A model generated the notes under the pieces. The model ran no database searches. It saw only the letters and a program-made list of their open reading frames with translations, and was not told the origin of the DNA. This document shows positions 18,153 to 26,936 of a stretch of 64,000 bases of DNA, piece after piece (positions within the stretch are counted from its first letter, which is position 1; each line of letters starts with the position of its first letter). This DNA comes from Caballeronia sp. NK8 (lineage in GTDB: Bacteria > Pseudomonadota > Gammaproteobacteria > Burkholderiales > Burkholderiaceae), in assembly GCF_018408855.1 (NCBI RefSeq), contig NZ_AP024326.1, positions 1 to 64,000 of the forward strand. The letters are read 5' to 3'. The position numbers were made by a program, and so were the translations under genes.

Positions 18153-18220
18153 GCATTCGATGGGATGCCTATCAACTTCGTCGAGATGGCGCGTTCGTAT
18201 CGGACAGATAAGCCCATGCG

Positions 18221-18235
18221 TCCTATAATATAGGA
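18221..18235. promoter_or_regulatory. IclR-type operator upstream of the MFS gene
   Basis: TCCTA-TAATA-TAGGA. The same TCCTA-N5-TAGGA arrangement occurs twice between the IclR regulator gene and the CoA operon (26812-26826 and 26920-26934). It lies 90 bases upstream of the MFS start. Confidence 0.6.
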
Positions 18236-18324
18236 CTCTACATTCAAAATGTGGTTTACACGATGCTCGGTCCGTCGCAGAATGTGGTCGAGCAAGAGGG
18301 CTGCGAGCAGAGAGCGCGAATCAA

Positions 18325-19638
18325 ATGGAGACGCACGTCATGCAATCAGGCACATCGGGTAAAGCGCACGAGGCATCGGCACGAACGATCTTGCGCGTCA
18401 CGAGCGGCAATTTCCTGGAGATGTACGACTTCTCCGTCTACGGTTTCTACGCGCTTTCGATCTCCCAGGCGCTCTTTCCGCGCGGCAACGAATTCGTCTC
18501 GCTGATGCTGTCGTTCGCTACATTCGGCGTCGGCTTTCTGATGCGGCCGATCGGTGCGCTCGTGCTCGGCTCCTACATCGACCGACGCGGACGGCGTGCG
18601 GGCCTCCTGCTTACGCTCGCGCTAATGTCAGTCGGCATGTTGATGATCACCTTCGTGCCGGGCTACGACACAATCGGCATTGCCGCGCCGATCATCGTCG
18701 TGGTGGGGCGCTTGTTGCAGGGCTTTTCCGCGGGCGCGGAGCTCGGCGGCGTGTCGGTGTATCTCGCGGAAATCGCGCCGCCGGGACGACGCGGCTTCTT
18801 CGTCAGCTGGCAATCGGCGAGCCAACAGGCGGCGGTGGTGTTTGCAGCGGTGCTCGGCGTGGGCCTGCGCTTCACGCTCACGGCCGAACAGATGAATAGC
18901 TGGGGCTGGCGCATTCCGTTCATGATCGGCTGTCTTATCATTCCCGTCCTTTTCATGATTCGCCGCCGTCTGCGAGAAACGAAAGAGTTCGAATCGCGCG
19001 CGCGGCATCCGACGAGCAAGGAGATCTTTGCGTCGCTGCGAGACAACGCGCGTCTCATCGGCGGGGCGATCATGCTGGTGACGCTCACCGCCGTCATGTT
19101 CAATCTCATCACCGCTTACACGCCGACATACGGCTCGCGCGTGCTTCACCTGCCCGCCATCGATTCCTTCCTCGTGACGATGGCTGTCGGCATCATCAAC
19201 TTCACGATGCTGCCTATCGTCGGCGCGATTTCGGACAGGGTCGGGCGGCGGGCCGTGCTCACCGTAGGCGCAGTGCTCGTGATTCTGACTGCCTATCCCG
19301 CGATGTTATGGCTCGTGCAGGCGCCCAGTTTCACGCGCTTGCTCGCCGTGGAGATGTGGTACGCGATGATCTACGGCTCGTACCAGGCAGGCATGGTGGT
19401 CGCGCTCACGGAGATCATGCCCGCGAGCATTCGCGGCACGGGCTTCTCGCTCGTATGGAGTCTCGCGCAGGCCATCTTCGGCGGCTTCACGCCGTTCATT
19501 TGTACCGCGTTGATTCAGGTCACGCAGAATCGGGCGGTGCCTGCGTTGTGGCTCTCGTTCGCCGCGCTGATCGCGTTGTTCGCGACCTTCCGCATGTTCG
19601 CGCGGCCTTCGGGCGAGCCCCGGACCGCGTTGCCTTGA
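18325..19638 (+). CDS. MFS transporter, metabolite:H+ symporter subfamily
   Basis: 437 residues, 12 membrane segments, with MHS-family landmarks GNFLEMYDFSVYGFYA at the start, GSYIDRRGRRAGLL in the first cytoplasmic loop and EIMPASIRGTGFSLVWSLA late. Relatives carry citrate, alpha-ketoglutarate, proline betaine or shikimate with protons. The upstream TCCTA-N5-TAGGA palindrome ties it to the IclR regulator of the CoA operon 8.6 kb away, so it probably imports that pathway's substrate. It converges on a LysR gene 15 bases downstream. A second ATG is at 18340. Confidence 0.85.
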   Translation: METHVMQSGTSGKAHEASARTILRVTSGNFLEMYDFSVYGFYALSISQALFPRGNEFVSLMLSFATFGVGFLMRPIGALVLGSYIDRRGRRAGLLLTLALMSVGMLMITFVPGYDTIGIAAPIIVVVGRLLQGFSAGAELGGVSVYLAEIAPPGRRGFFVSWQSASQQAAVVFAAVLGVGLRFTLTAEQMNSWGWRIPFMIGCLIIPVLFMIRRRLRETKEFESRARHPTSKEIFASLRDNARLIGGAIMLVTLTAVMFNLITAYTPTYGSRVLHLPAIDSFLVTMAVGIINFTMLPIVGAISDRVGRRAVLTVGAVLVILTAYPAMLWLVQAPSFTRLLAVEMWYAMIYGSYQAGMVVALTEIMPASIRGTGFSLVWSLAQAIFGGFTPFICTALIQVTQNRAVPALWLSFAALIALFATFRMFARPSGEPRTALP

Positions 19639-19653
19639 GCCGCCATAGCGCGA

Positions 19654-20550
19654 TCACGCATTGCCCGGCCGTTCGAACTCGCTCGTCTCCAGCGCGAGCT
19701 GGGCCACGGCCGCGACGATGGGATCTGTCGTCGTATGCCGATGTAGCGCGACGAACTGCACCGGACCGATCTGCGGTGCGGTATCGATGACGCGCAGCTT
19801 GCCCGCCGCGATTTCTGCGTGATACGACGCGCGCGGCAAGAGGCTCACGCCCAGACAAGATACGGTCAACTCCGCGAGCACGCGCACGTTATTGCACGAG
19901 ATGACCGGACGATAATCGGCGTTCGCATCGCGGAACCATCGTTCGATGACCGGATAGTGATGCGATTGCGACGACAAGCCCAGCACAGGCCAAGTCGCTA
20001 GCTCGGCGGGCGATAGCTTGCGCGCGGGCACGGCAAGCGCGGGCGAGCACATCCAGACGAATTCGTCGTAGCCGAGCGAAATGGCTCGAAGCCCGCTTTG
20101 CACGACCGGGCCCGTCACGAGCGCGAGATCGAGATCGCCGTTGCGCAGCTTGTCGACGAGCGTCGCCGTCAGACCCATATCGAGCACGACCGCGAGATTC
20201 GGATAGCGCTCGCGCAATGCGCCCATCAACTTCGGCAGCCACGTAATCGCGACGAGCCCCACGACGCCGAGTCGCACCGTGCCCGTGAGCGCGTCTTTAT
20301 CGCCGATACGATGCCTCACGCGCGATGCCAGCGCGACGATCTCGCGCGCCGATACAACGAGGTCTTGCCCCTTCGCCGTGAGCCGCGCGCGATGCTGGCT
20401 GCGATCGAACAGATCGACGCCGAGCGAGCGTTCCAGCTCGCGAATGCGCGCCGAAACGGTCGATTGCGTCGCGTTGAGCGTTTGCGCGGCGGCGGCGAAG
20501 CTGCCCGTATCCACGATGCGCAAAAAGGTCTCCAGTTGTCGAATGTCCAT
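19654..20550 (-). CDS. LysR-type regulator divergent from the TauD-like gene
   Basis: 298 residues with the LysR helix-turn-helix (LETFLRIVDTGSFAAAAQTL, LGVDLFDRSQHRARLTAKG) and an effector domain. Closest in this window to the LysR at 13230. It is transcribed away from the dioxygenase gene at 20709, and a spaced inverted repeat (20583-20607) lies between them, the usual LysR layout for controlling the divergent gene. Confidence 0.85.
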   Translation of the reverse strand: MDIRQLETFLRIVDTGSFAAAAQTLNATQSTVSARIRELERSLGVDLFDRSQHRARLTAKGQDLVVSAREIVALASRVRHRIGDKDALTGTVRLGVVGLVAITWLPKLMGALRERYPNLAVVLDMGLTATLVDKLRNGDLDLALVTGPVVQSGLRAISLGYDEFVWMCSPALAVPARKLSPAELATWPVLGLSSQSHHYPVIERWFRDANADYRPVISCNNVRVLAELTVSCLGVSLLPRASYHAEIAAGKLRVIDTAPQIGPVQFVALHRHTTTDPIVAAVAQLALETSEFERPGNA

Positions 20551-20582
20551 TGCTCTTCATGGCGGTTGGGCGGCATCACTTC

Positions 20583-20607
20583 ATCGCTTATTTCGATGAT
20601 GAGCGAT
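20583..20607. promoter_or_regulatory. Putative LysR binding site
   Basis: ATCGCT-N13-AGCGAT, with an inner TCATCG and CGATGA that partly overlap the arms. It is in the divergent promoter region between the LysR gene and the TauD/TfdA gene, of the length LysR proteins cover. Confidence 0.4.
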
Positions 20608-20708
20608 CGGAAAGTCTCGCTATCCGGCGCGGCGCGCACGCCCTAGACTGGCTTGCATCGCGGCATAAAACACACGACATTGCGCCGCAAAAAAAAGGAG
20701 CCTCGGAG

Positions 20709-21725
20709 ATGACGGATCAAACGATGATACTGGAAGAAGACGCCGCGCACGATCTCAGCGAGCCGGTACGCATGACGCATTTCACCGGCAAGATTGCGTG
20801 GACGCGTGACAGCCTCTCGCCCGAAGACGGCATCGTGAAGATCAACGATGCGTGCCGCTGCGAACTCGATGAAGTCGTGGCGACGCTGCGTGCGAATCCG
20901 CTGCCCACGCCGCTTCTGCGTCCAGACGACTTTTCGCTCGAAAGCTGCCGCGCGATGATGCGCGATGCGGCGCAATTGCTGAGCGACGGGCCGGGCTTCG
21001 TGATCGTCGATCGCTTGCCGATGGAACTGTGGAGCAAGGAGGAAGCAACGGCGGTGTATTGGCTGCTCGCGCAGATGGTGTCGCGTCCCGTCGCGCAGAG
21101 CTGGGACGGCAAGATGATTTATGACGTGCGCGATCTCGGCAAGCCGCCCGGCAACGGCGTGCGTCCGGACATCACCAACGCGGAACAGAACTTTCATACC
21201 GACAATAGCTATAACGTCTGCCCGCCGGATTACGTCGCGCTGTTGTGCCTGCATCCCGCCAAGGAAGGCGGCGTGAGCAGTATCGTTAGTTTCTATACCG
21301 TCTACAACCAGATGATCGAGCGTTATCCGCATCTGCTTGAGCGCTTGCATCGGCCGTATCTGTTCGATCGGCAACGCGAGCACGCACCCGGCGATTCGAC
21401 TATCATAAGTCATCCTCTATTTTGCAATGAAGCTGACGGTGTCGTGTGCAGGCTGTCGCATCGTCATGTGATCAACGGCTATCGGATGGCGCAGCGGGAG
21501 ATGGACGAGGAAACCCTCGAAGCACTGGAAACGCTCGAAGCCGTCATGCGCGAACCGCAATGGGCGCGTGAGTTCTTTTTCGAGCCGGGCCAGATTCAAA
21601 TCGTCGATAACTTGCGTTGCGGACATCGACGCACGAACTTCGTCGATTTCGATGAAGAGCATCGCAAGCGGCATCTCGTGCGTCTGTGGCTTCGCGATGC
21701 ACGCCGGCGGTTCTATAACGGCTGA
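20709..21725 (+). CDS. TauD/TfdA-family Fe(II)/2-oxoglutarate dioxygenase
   Basis: 338 residues from the ATG at 20709, preceded by an A-rich AAAGGAG; an in-frame extension upstream covers the promoter and is rejected. The iron ligands are H163-x-D165 (NFHTDNSYN) and H306 (CGHRRTNF), with a 2-oxoglutarate-binding Arg in HLVRLWLR. These enzymes hydroxylate a substrate next to a heteroatom while decarboxylating 2-oxoglutarate, for example cleaving taurine or aryloxyacids. The gene faces the CoA ligase gene and the two overlap by three bases at their ends. The unusual context suggests an early, ring- or ether-attacking step. Confidence 0.85.
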   Translation: MTDQTMILEEDAAHDLSEPVRMTHFTGKIAWTRDSLSPEDGIVKINDACRCELDEVVATLRANPLPTPLLRPDDFSLESCRAMMRDAAQLLSDGPGFVIVDRLPMELWSKEEATAVYWLLAQMVSRPVAQSWDGKMIYDVRDLGKPPGNGVRPDITNAEQNFHTDNSYNVCPPDYVALLCLHPAKEGGVSSIVSFYTVYNQMIERYPHLLERLHRPYLFDRQREHAPGDSTIISHPLFCNEADGVVCRLSHRHVINGYRMAQREMDEETLEALETLEAVMREPQWAREFFFEPGQIQIVDNLRCGHRRTNFVDFDEEHRKRHLVRLWLRDARRRFYNG

Positions 21726-23284
21726 GTATCGTAGAAGCCTTTGGCAAGGCGCGCCGCGAGCGCCTTGCGATCCACCTTGCCGACCGCCGTCTCAGGCAAC
21801 GATTCGACGAACACAACGTCGTGCGGCACGTAGATGCGTGAAAGGCGCTTGCGTACCGCGTCCTGCACGCGTTCGGCATGTATCGCGGTAAGGTCTCTCG
21901 GCACGACGAACGCAACCGGCACTTCACCGAGATCGCGATCCGCGCGGCCCACGACACAGCACGCAGCGACATTTCCTTCCGCCACGATCACGCTTTCGAT
22001 CAGCAGCGGCGAAATGTTTTCGCCGCCGCGGATGATCACGTCCTTGATGCGGCCTGTCACGTAGAGATAGCCATCGTCGTCGAAGCGGCCGAGATCGCCG
22101 GTGCGCAGCCATCCATCGACGATCGTGCGCGAAGTTTCATCGGCGGCGCCCAGATAGCCTGTCATGAGATTCGGCCCCGCGATGCAAATTTCACCTTCGA
22201 GATTCGGTGTATCGATCATCGTGTCGTCGGCGGCGCGCAGCCTGATCGTCTGTCCTGGCACGACCTTGCCGACCGAACCCACGCGTCGCGCGTTCGGCGG
22301 ATTGAGCGTGCTCGTACATGTCGCTTCCGATAAACCATAGGAAATCACGAGCGGGCAACCGAGCTTCGCTTCCACTTCGCGATGCAGGGCTTCCGTGATC
22401 GGCGCGGAACCGCAGCGCGCCATGCGCAATGTTGCGAGCGAGTCGGCGTCGAAGTGCTGCGCCAGCATGAGCGAATACATCGTAGGCACGCCGGTGATGA
22501 TGGTCGGCTTGAAACGCGTCATCAAATCGGGCATGTCTTCCGCACGAAAACGCGGGCAAAACACGACGCTCGCGCCCGCGAGCAATGGCGCGAACAACTG
22601 ATTGTTCACGCCATTCGTGTGATAGATCGGCATGACATGAAGCAGCCTGTCGTCGCTCGCTAAGGCGCCTTGTTCGAGTACGCCGAGTGCATTGTTGAGC
22701 AGCGCGGCCTGAGTGAGTTGCACGACTTTCGGACGTCCCGTGCTGCCCGAAGTGAAGAGCAGAAGGGCGGGGCAATCGGCGGCGACATCGACAGGCGGCC
22801 AGTACGCCGGCTCCGTCAGACGCGCGAAGTCGATGATCGTCGTATGCGAGGGAATGACAAGTTCGCTCACGAGCGACGTGTTGTCGTCGTCATGCACGAG
22901 AAAGCGTGCACCTGTTTCGACAAGACGCGCGCTCACTTCGTCCGGTGCGAGCTTCGGTTCGAACACGCACGGACACAGTCCCGCGCGAATCGCTGCGAGC
23001 AACAACACGACGGCATCGAGCGAGCGCGACATCGTGATCGCGACGACATCGCCGGGGCGCGCATTGCGGCCCGACAAGTGCGCCGCGACGCTGCCGGTCT
23101 CGCGTGCGAGTTCGACATACGTCAGCGAACGCGTGCCATCGCCGATTGCGGGAAGGTCCTGCACATTGCGCACATGCCAGTATTGTTCGAAGGCTTGCGC
23201 GAGAGTCGTCGGTCTGACATCGAAATTCAATGCGGTGGTCGTCGTCACTGTATCGTTCTCGTTACCTGAGTCGAACGGCTGCAT
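21723..23284 (-). CDS. Acyl-CoA synthetase (AMP-forming)
   Basis: 520 residues from the ATG at 23284. Motifs in order: LLFTSGSTGRPKVVQ (phosphate loop), YGLSEATCT, WLRTGDLGRFDDDGYLYVTG, the hinge GRIKDVIIRGGENISP, and the C-terminal lysine region TAVGKVDRKAL. It activates a carboxylic acid to its CoA thioester with ATP. The start overlaps the end of the CoA-transferase beta gene by 23 bases; a GTG at 23248 is an alternative. A longer frame into that gene is rejected. It is the last gene of a five-gene operon starting at 26708. Confidence 0.88.
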
Positions 23285-23996
23285 CGCGCTCGAATTGCCC
23301 GTGCGGGTCGAGTGATTCGAGCGCTTCTCGCTCGCGCGATGTCGGCGGCGCGGTGGGCTCGGCGTCGCTTGCATCGAACGTGAAACCTGTGCGTTCGCGG
23401 ACTTCATCGAGACTCGATTCCGGATGCCACGATTGCAATGCAAGCTTGCCGTCGCGCTTGACGAATACGGCGATGGGCGTGACCACGCCATGCATACCGC
23501 CCCACGATGTCACGAAATCGAGCTTCGCGACAAGCGTGCGTTTCGAATGCTCGGTGCGCCACGTGCAGGCGCGTCTGGCCGTCGGCAGCATGACCGCGCC
23601 GCCGCCGCCGCCCGGCAGACGCACCTTCGGATGCGCCCATTCGCCGATGCACGAGTTGTTCGCGCAGCCCGCGCCATCGAGTTGCGCCGCGCCTAGGAAC
23701 GTGAGATCCATGCGGCCGCGCGTGCAAAGATCGTAGAAATCCTCGTTGGCGAAGATCGATGCCGAGCCTTCCGCAAGCAATGGGTCGGAGCTCGAGATCG
23801 GAATGGAAGAGGGCGACGGATCGACGCCGCCGGCCACGTTGATATACACGAAGTCCCAGTCATAAGCGCGCTTTGCGAGCAGACATGCGAGCATCGGCGG
23901 CGTGGAGTTCACGCCGCTGAACGTGATCTCGTTCGGCCGGATGAAGCGCGCGAGATTCGTGACGATGTAGGAGAAGCCGCTCCATTGTTCAGCCAT
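23262..23996 (-). CDS. CoA-transferase family I, beta subunit
   Basis: 244 residues from the ATG at 23996, which overlaps the alpha-subunit stop as ATGGCTGA. Landmarks: FSYIVTNLARFIRPNEITFSG near the N-terminus and KVRLPGGGGGAVMLP with the glycine run of the family. It pairs with the alpha subunit encoded just upstream to move CoA between acids, or, as in the related IpdAB proteins of steroid breakdown, to open a ring as a CoA-linked hydrolase. Sequence alone does not decide between these. Confidence 0.85.
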   Translation of the reverse strand: MAEQWSGFSYIVTNLARFIRPNEITFSGVNSTPPMLACLLAKRAYDWDFVYINVAGGVDPSPSSIPISSSDPLLAEGSASIFANEDFYDLCTRGRMDLTFLGAAQLDGAGCANNSCIGEWAHPKVRLPGGGGGAVMLPTARRACTWRTEHSKRTLVAKLDFVTSWGGMHGVVTPIAVFVKRDGKLALQSWHPESSLDEVRERTGFTFDASDAEPTAPPTSREREALESLDPHGQFERDAAVRLR

Positions 23997-24822
23997 GTCG
24001 AGGAACCTCCGCTTCGGGCGCGGCATCGATATGGCGTGCGAGCGCTTCGGGGCCTTCTTGAAGATATGCATCTACCGCCGGATAGTCGATCGCATACGAT
24101 GGCCAGCACGAGCCCGGCCATGCTCCGTTCTTCACGATCGCGTAGTTTTGCACCATGAAATAAGGGACGATCGTGAGTTCGGGCTGATCGGCGAAGCGCA
24201 TATCGCTGAGTTCTTCGGCCACGACGAGCACGCTTTTGGCGGCGCGGCTCATGATTCGGTCCCAGTGATACGTGCCGGCCACGCGCACGTTGCCATCGCG
24301 ATCCACGCTCGATGCATGAATCACGGCAAAGTCCGGCGAAAATGCGGGAATCACGTAGGTTTTCTGGCCGCTGCCATAGGGATCGTCGAGACATTTCCAG
24401 TCGTTGATCCGCACGAGATCGCTGCCGTGCAAGCCGCCGCACGGCATGAACGGCACGCCGAATGCCGCCGCGCGCAGTCCCGCGGTGAGGCTCGCGCATG
24501 CGTGTTCTTCGAGCTTCAGATGACCCTTCTCGACCGCGCGCCGATACCATGGCGCAAGCCCGAAATTGCCTTCCATCGCGACGATGCCGCAACGCGCGCG
24601 CGAGGCCACGCCCGCGCGGCACAGTATGTCGATGTCGTAACCCGGCGACTGCTTGATGATCTCGATGTCGCGCTTCTCTTGCCGGATCAGTTCGCGCACG
24701 AACGCGAACGGCCCGCGATGCAGAAAGCTGCCGCCCAGGCCCAATGACGCGCCATTGGGTACGAGCGCAACCAGTTCGGCGAGCGAGACCTGTTTGTCCT
24801 TGCTTGCGAATCCCGAACTCAT
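23989..24822 (-). CDS. CoA-transferase family I, alpha subunit
   Basis: 277 residues with the family's N-terminal glycine-rich CoA-binding region (SLGLGGSFLHRGPFAFVREL) and a C-terminal segment MVQNYAIVKNGAWPG. It resembles glutaconate CoA-transferase and IpdA-like alpha subunits. The start has GGAGA upstream. Alpha and beta are translationally coupled through an eight-base overlap, and the enoyl-CoA hydratase gene ends 12 bases upstream, so all belong to one transcript. Confidence 0.85.
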   Translation of the reverse strand: MSSGFASKDKQVSLAELVALVPNGASLGLGGSFLHRGPFAFVRELIRQEKRDIEIIKQSPGYDIDILCRAGVASRARCGIVAMEGNFGLAPWYRRAVEKGHLKLEEHACASLTAGLRAAAFGVPFMPCGGLHGSDLVRINDWKCLDDPYGSGQKTYVIPAFSPDFAVIHASSVDRDGNVRVAGTYHWDRIMSRAAKSVLVVAEELSDMRFADQPELTIVPYFMVQNYAIVKNGAWPGSCWPSYAIDYPAVDAYLQEGPEALARHIDAAPEAEVPRHG

Positions 24823-24834
24823 ACGAGAAGTCTC

Positions 24835-25563
24835 CTAAGATTTCTTCGACGACAGCAGATACGCTTCGATGCGCTTGTGAATACCCGGCGGGGACGCCGA
24901 TCGAACGAGCGCGGCGAGGTCGGTATCGCCCTCTTCAGTGTCCAGCGCGCGTCGCAACATGGCGCGGCTCTCGGCGGGCAACGCGTGCGCGCGTTCCACC
25001 GCTTCGGCGACGACTTCCGCGTACTGCTCCGGACCCGCCACGCGTTCGATAAACCCGTTCGCGCAGGCACGTTCGACATCGAACGTGGCGGCTGTTTCGA
25101 GAATGCGCTGCGCCTCACGCGTGCCGACGATTCGCGCGAATCGCGCCGAACCCAGCACGAGTCCGAACTTCAGCCCCGGCATGCGAAACGTCGAACCGGG
25201 CGCGGCCACGCGCAGATTGCACGCCGCAATCAGATCGACACCCGCGCCGAAATTTCTGCCATGCGCGAGCGCCACGGTGAAGCACGACGCGCTCGCAATC
25301 TTGTTCAGCAACGTTTCGATGCGGATGAAACGCAGCACCAGATCGCCTTCGCTTTGCGCATGCACGTCGCTCATATCGAATCCCGCGCTGAAGCATCGGC
25401 CTTCGCCTTGCAGCGTGACGAGCGATATTTTTGCGGCATCGGCAGCGTCGAAAGCCTGAATCAGTTCTTCCACGATACTCGCGGATAACGCATTCAGCTT
25501 GTCCGGCCGATTGAGCGTGATCGACCAATGCGTCGGCATTTTCTCGACGATGATGCCGCTCAT
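24835..25563 (-). CDS. Enoyl-CoA hydratase/isomerase family protein
   Basis: 242 residues of the crotonase fold. The oxyanion-hole stretches are GRCFSAGFDMSDV and AHGRNFGAGVDLIAACNLR. Members add water to, or isomerise, unsaturated CoA thioesters. The usual pair of catalytic glutamates is not obvious: the second stretch has FGAGVDL where many hydratases have an acidic residue, so it may be an isomerase or another crotonase-type enzyme. It shares ATGA overlap with the CoA-transferase gene upstream. Confidence 0.82.
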   Translation of the reverse strand: MSGIIVEKMPTHWSITLNRPDKLNALSASIVEELIQAFDAADAAKISLVTLQGEGRCFSAGFDMSDVHAQSEGDLVLRFIRIETLLNKIASASCFTVALAHGRNFGAGVDLIAACNLRVAAPGSTFRMPGLKFGLVLGSARFARIVGTREAQRILETAATFDVERACANGFIERVAGPEQYAEVVAEAVERAHALPAESRAMLRRALDTEEGDTDLAALVRSASPPGIHKRIEAYLLSSKKS

Positions 25564-26708
25564 GCCTCGACCTCCGAGCGCTTCAGCAGCTCGGCGTTGT
25601 GTTCACCGAGTCCCGGCGGACGCAGGCGAATGTCAGGCGTTTTACCGGAGAATTTGACGGGCGATGCGAACGTCTTCGTCTGCACGCCGTTGGGCAATTC
25701 GAGCGGCTGCACCCATTCCATATGCTCGACTTGCGTGTCCTTCAACACTTGCGAATACGTGTTGATCGGCGCGCACGGCACGCCCGCCGCACGAAAGCGC
25801 TCGATCCAGTGTTCGGCGTCGTCAGCGGCGAAGATCGCCTCCAGCGTGTCGCGCAATTCGACCTGATGCTGCGCGCGCAGCGTGGTCGTCGCATAACGCG
25901 AGTCCGCCTTGAGATCGTCGCGTTGCACGACCTTGCACACCGACTCCCACAGCGCGTTATTGCCTGCAGCCATGCCGAAATACGTGTCGCGCGCCTTGAA
26001 CGCCTGATAAGGCGCGTTACGCGGATGCGCCGAGCCGAGCTTCTGCGGATCTCGCCCCGTGCCGAAGTATTCGGACGTCTGCAATGCGGCGATGGCGAGG
26101 GTCGCGCCGAGCATCGGCACGTCGATATGCGTGCCTTCGCCCGTTGCCGCAACACCGCGCAGCGCCGATGTCACCGAGAACGCGGCATACAGGCCAGCGG
26201 AGAAATCCGCGAGCGGTACGCCGCACTTGACCGGCGCACCATCGGGTTCGCCCGTGATGCTCATGATGCCGCTCATCGCTTGCACGGTCAGATCGAAACC
26301 GCCTTCCTGCGAACGCGGCCCGGTCTGACCATACGCGGAGATCGAGCAATAGACGATGGATGGTTTCATCGCGCGAATGTCTTCGTAACCGAGCCCGAGG
26401 CGATGCATCACGCCGGGACGATTGTTCTCGATGACGACATCGGCTGTCTGAATCAACGACTTCGCCTGAAGGATGTCCTCGGGGTTTTTCAGATCGAGCG
26501 TGACCGAGCGTTTGTTGCGGTTGAGCGACGCGAAATTCTCGCTATAGCCATCGGAGATGGGCGGCCACGCACGCAACGTATCGCCGCCTTTCGGATGCTC
26601 GACCTTGATGACGTCCGCGCCCATGTCCGCGAGCAGCATTCCGCAATACGGCCCCGCCGCGACGTTGCAGAACTCGATGACCCTGATTCCTTGAAGTGGC
26701 TGATCCAT
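25560..26708 (-). CDS. CaiB/BaiF-type (family III) CoA-transferase
   Basis: 382 residues with landmarks GIRVIEFCNVAAGPYCGMLLA at the N-terminus, GADVIKVEHP, and the region of the nucleophilic aspartate in EGGFDLTVQAMSGIM. It transfers CoA from one acid to another through a mixed anhydride. First gene of the minus-strand operon; the promoter region carries the IclR palindrome at 26810-26828. With an AMP-forming ligase and a family I transferase in the same operon, the pathway has three ways to make CoA thioesters, suggesting several acid intermediates. Confidence 0.88.
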   Translation of the reverse strand: MDQPLQGIRVIEFCNVAAGPYCGMLLADMGADVIKVEHPKGGDTLRAWPPISDGYSENFASLNRNKRSVTLDLKNPEDILQAKSLIQTADVVIENNRPGVMHRLGLGYEDIRAMKPSIVYCSISAYGQTGPRSQEGGFDLTVQAMSGIMSITGEPDGAPVKCGVPLADFSAGLYAAFSVTSALRGVAATGEGTHIDVPMLGATLAIAALQTSEYFGTGRDPQKLGSAHPRNAPYQAFKARDTYFGMAAGNNALWESVCKVVQRDDLKADSRYATTTLRAQHQVELRDTLEAIFAADDAEHWIERFRAAGVPCAPINTYSQVLKDTQVEHMEWVQPLELPNGVQTKTFASPVKFSGKTPDIRLRPPGLGEHNAELLKRSEVEA

Positions 26709-26809
26709 GTGTTTTCCCTGGCGATCCCGTTGGCATGCGGCGGCGCTCGTGCGCGTCGATTCGATTGTGGCGCGATCCTCCGGGCGTGTAAACCAAAAAA
26801 TGATATATG

Positions 26810-26828
26810 CATCCTATAAATTAGGATG
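26810..26828. promoter_or_regulatory. IclR-type operator for the CoA operon
   Basis: CATCCTA-TAAAT-TAGGATG, perfect seven-base arms. It is 102 bases upstream of the CaiB-type gene start. Core TCCTA-N5-TAGGA equals those at 26920 and 18221. Confidence 0.65.
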
Positions 26829-26919
26829 ACGTGCCAGAGGACCGTGAACACGCACCGGGCAGATTGCCGGATCGATACGCGGATCTTGCCGCTACGCGCG
26901 GTGTAGAATGAACTTTTAA

Positions 26920-26934
26920 TCCTAAATCTTAGGA
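26920..26934. promoter_or_regulatory. IclR-type operator over the regulator's own start
   Basis: TCCTA-AATCT-TAGGA, ending two bases before the IclR ATG. Its right arm (AGGA) doubles as the ribosome binding site, so protein bound here should shut off its own gene. Autoregulation is inferred. Confidence 0.6.
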
Positions 26935-26936
26935 CA

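Noticed and set aside
25599..26819. Plus-strand frame of about 400 codons opposite the CaiB-type gene
   Set aside because: Antisense shadow; repeated Arg/His composition and no ribosome site.
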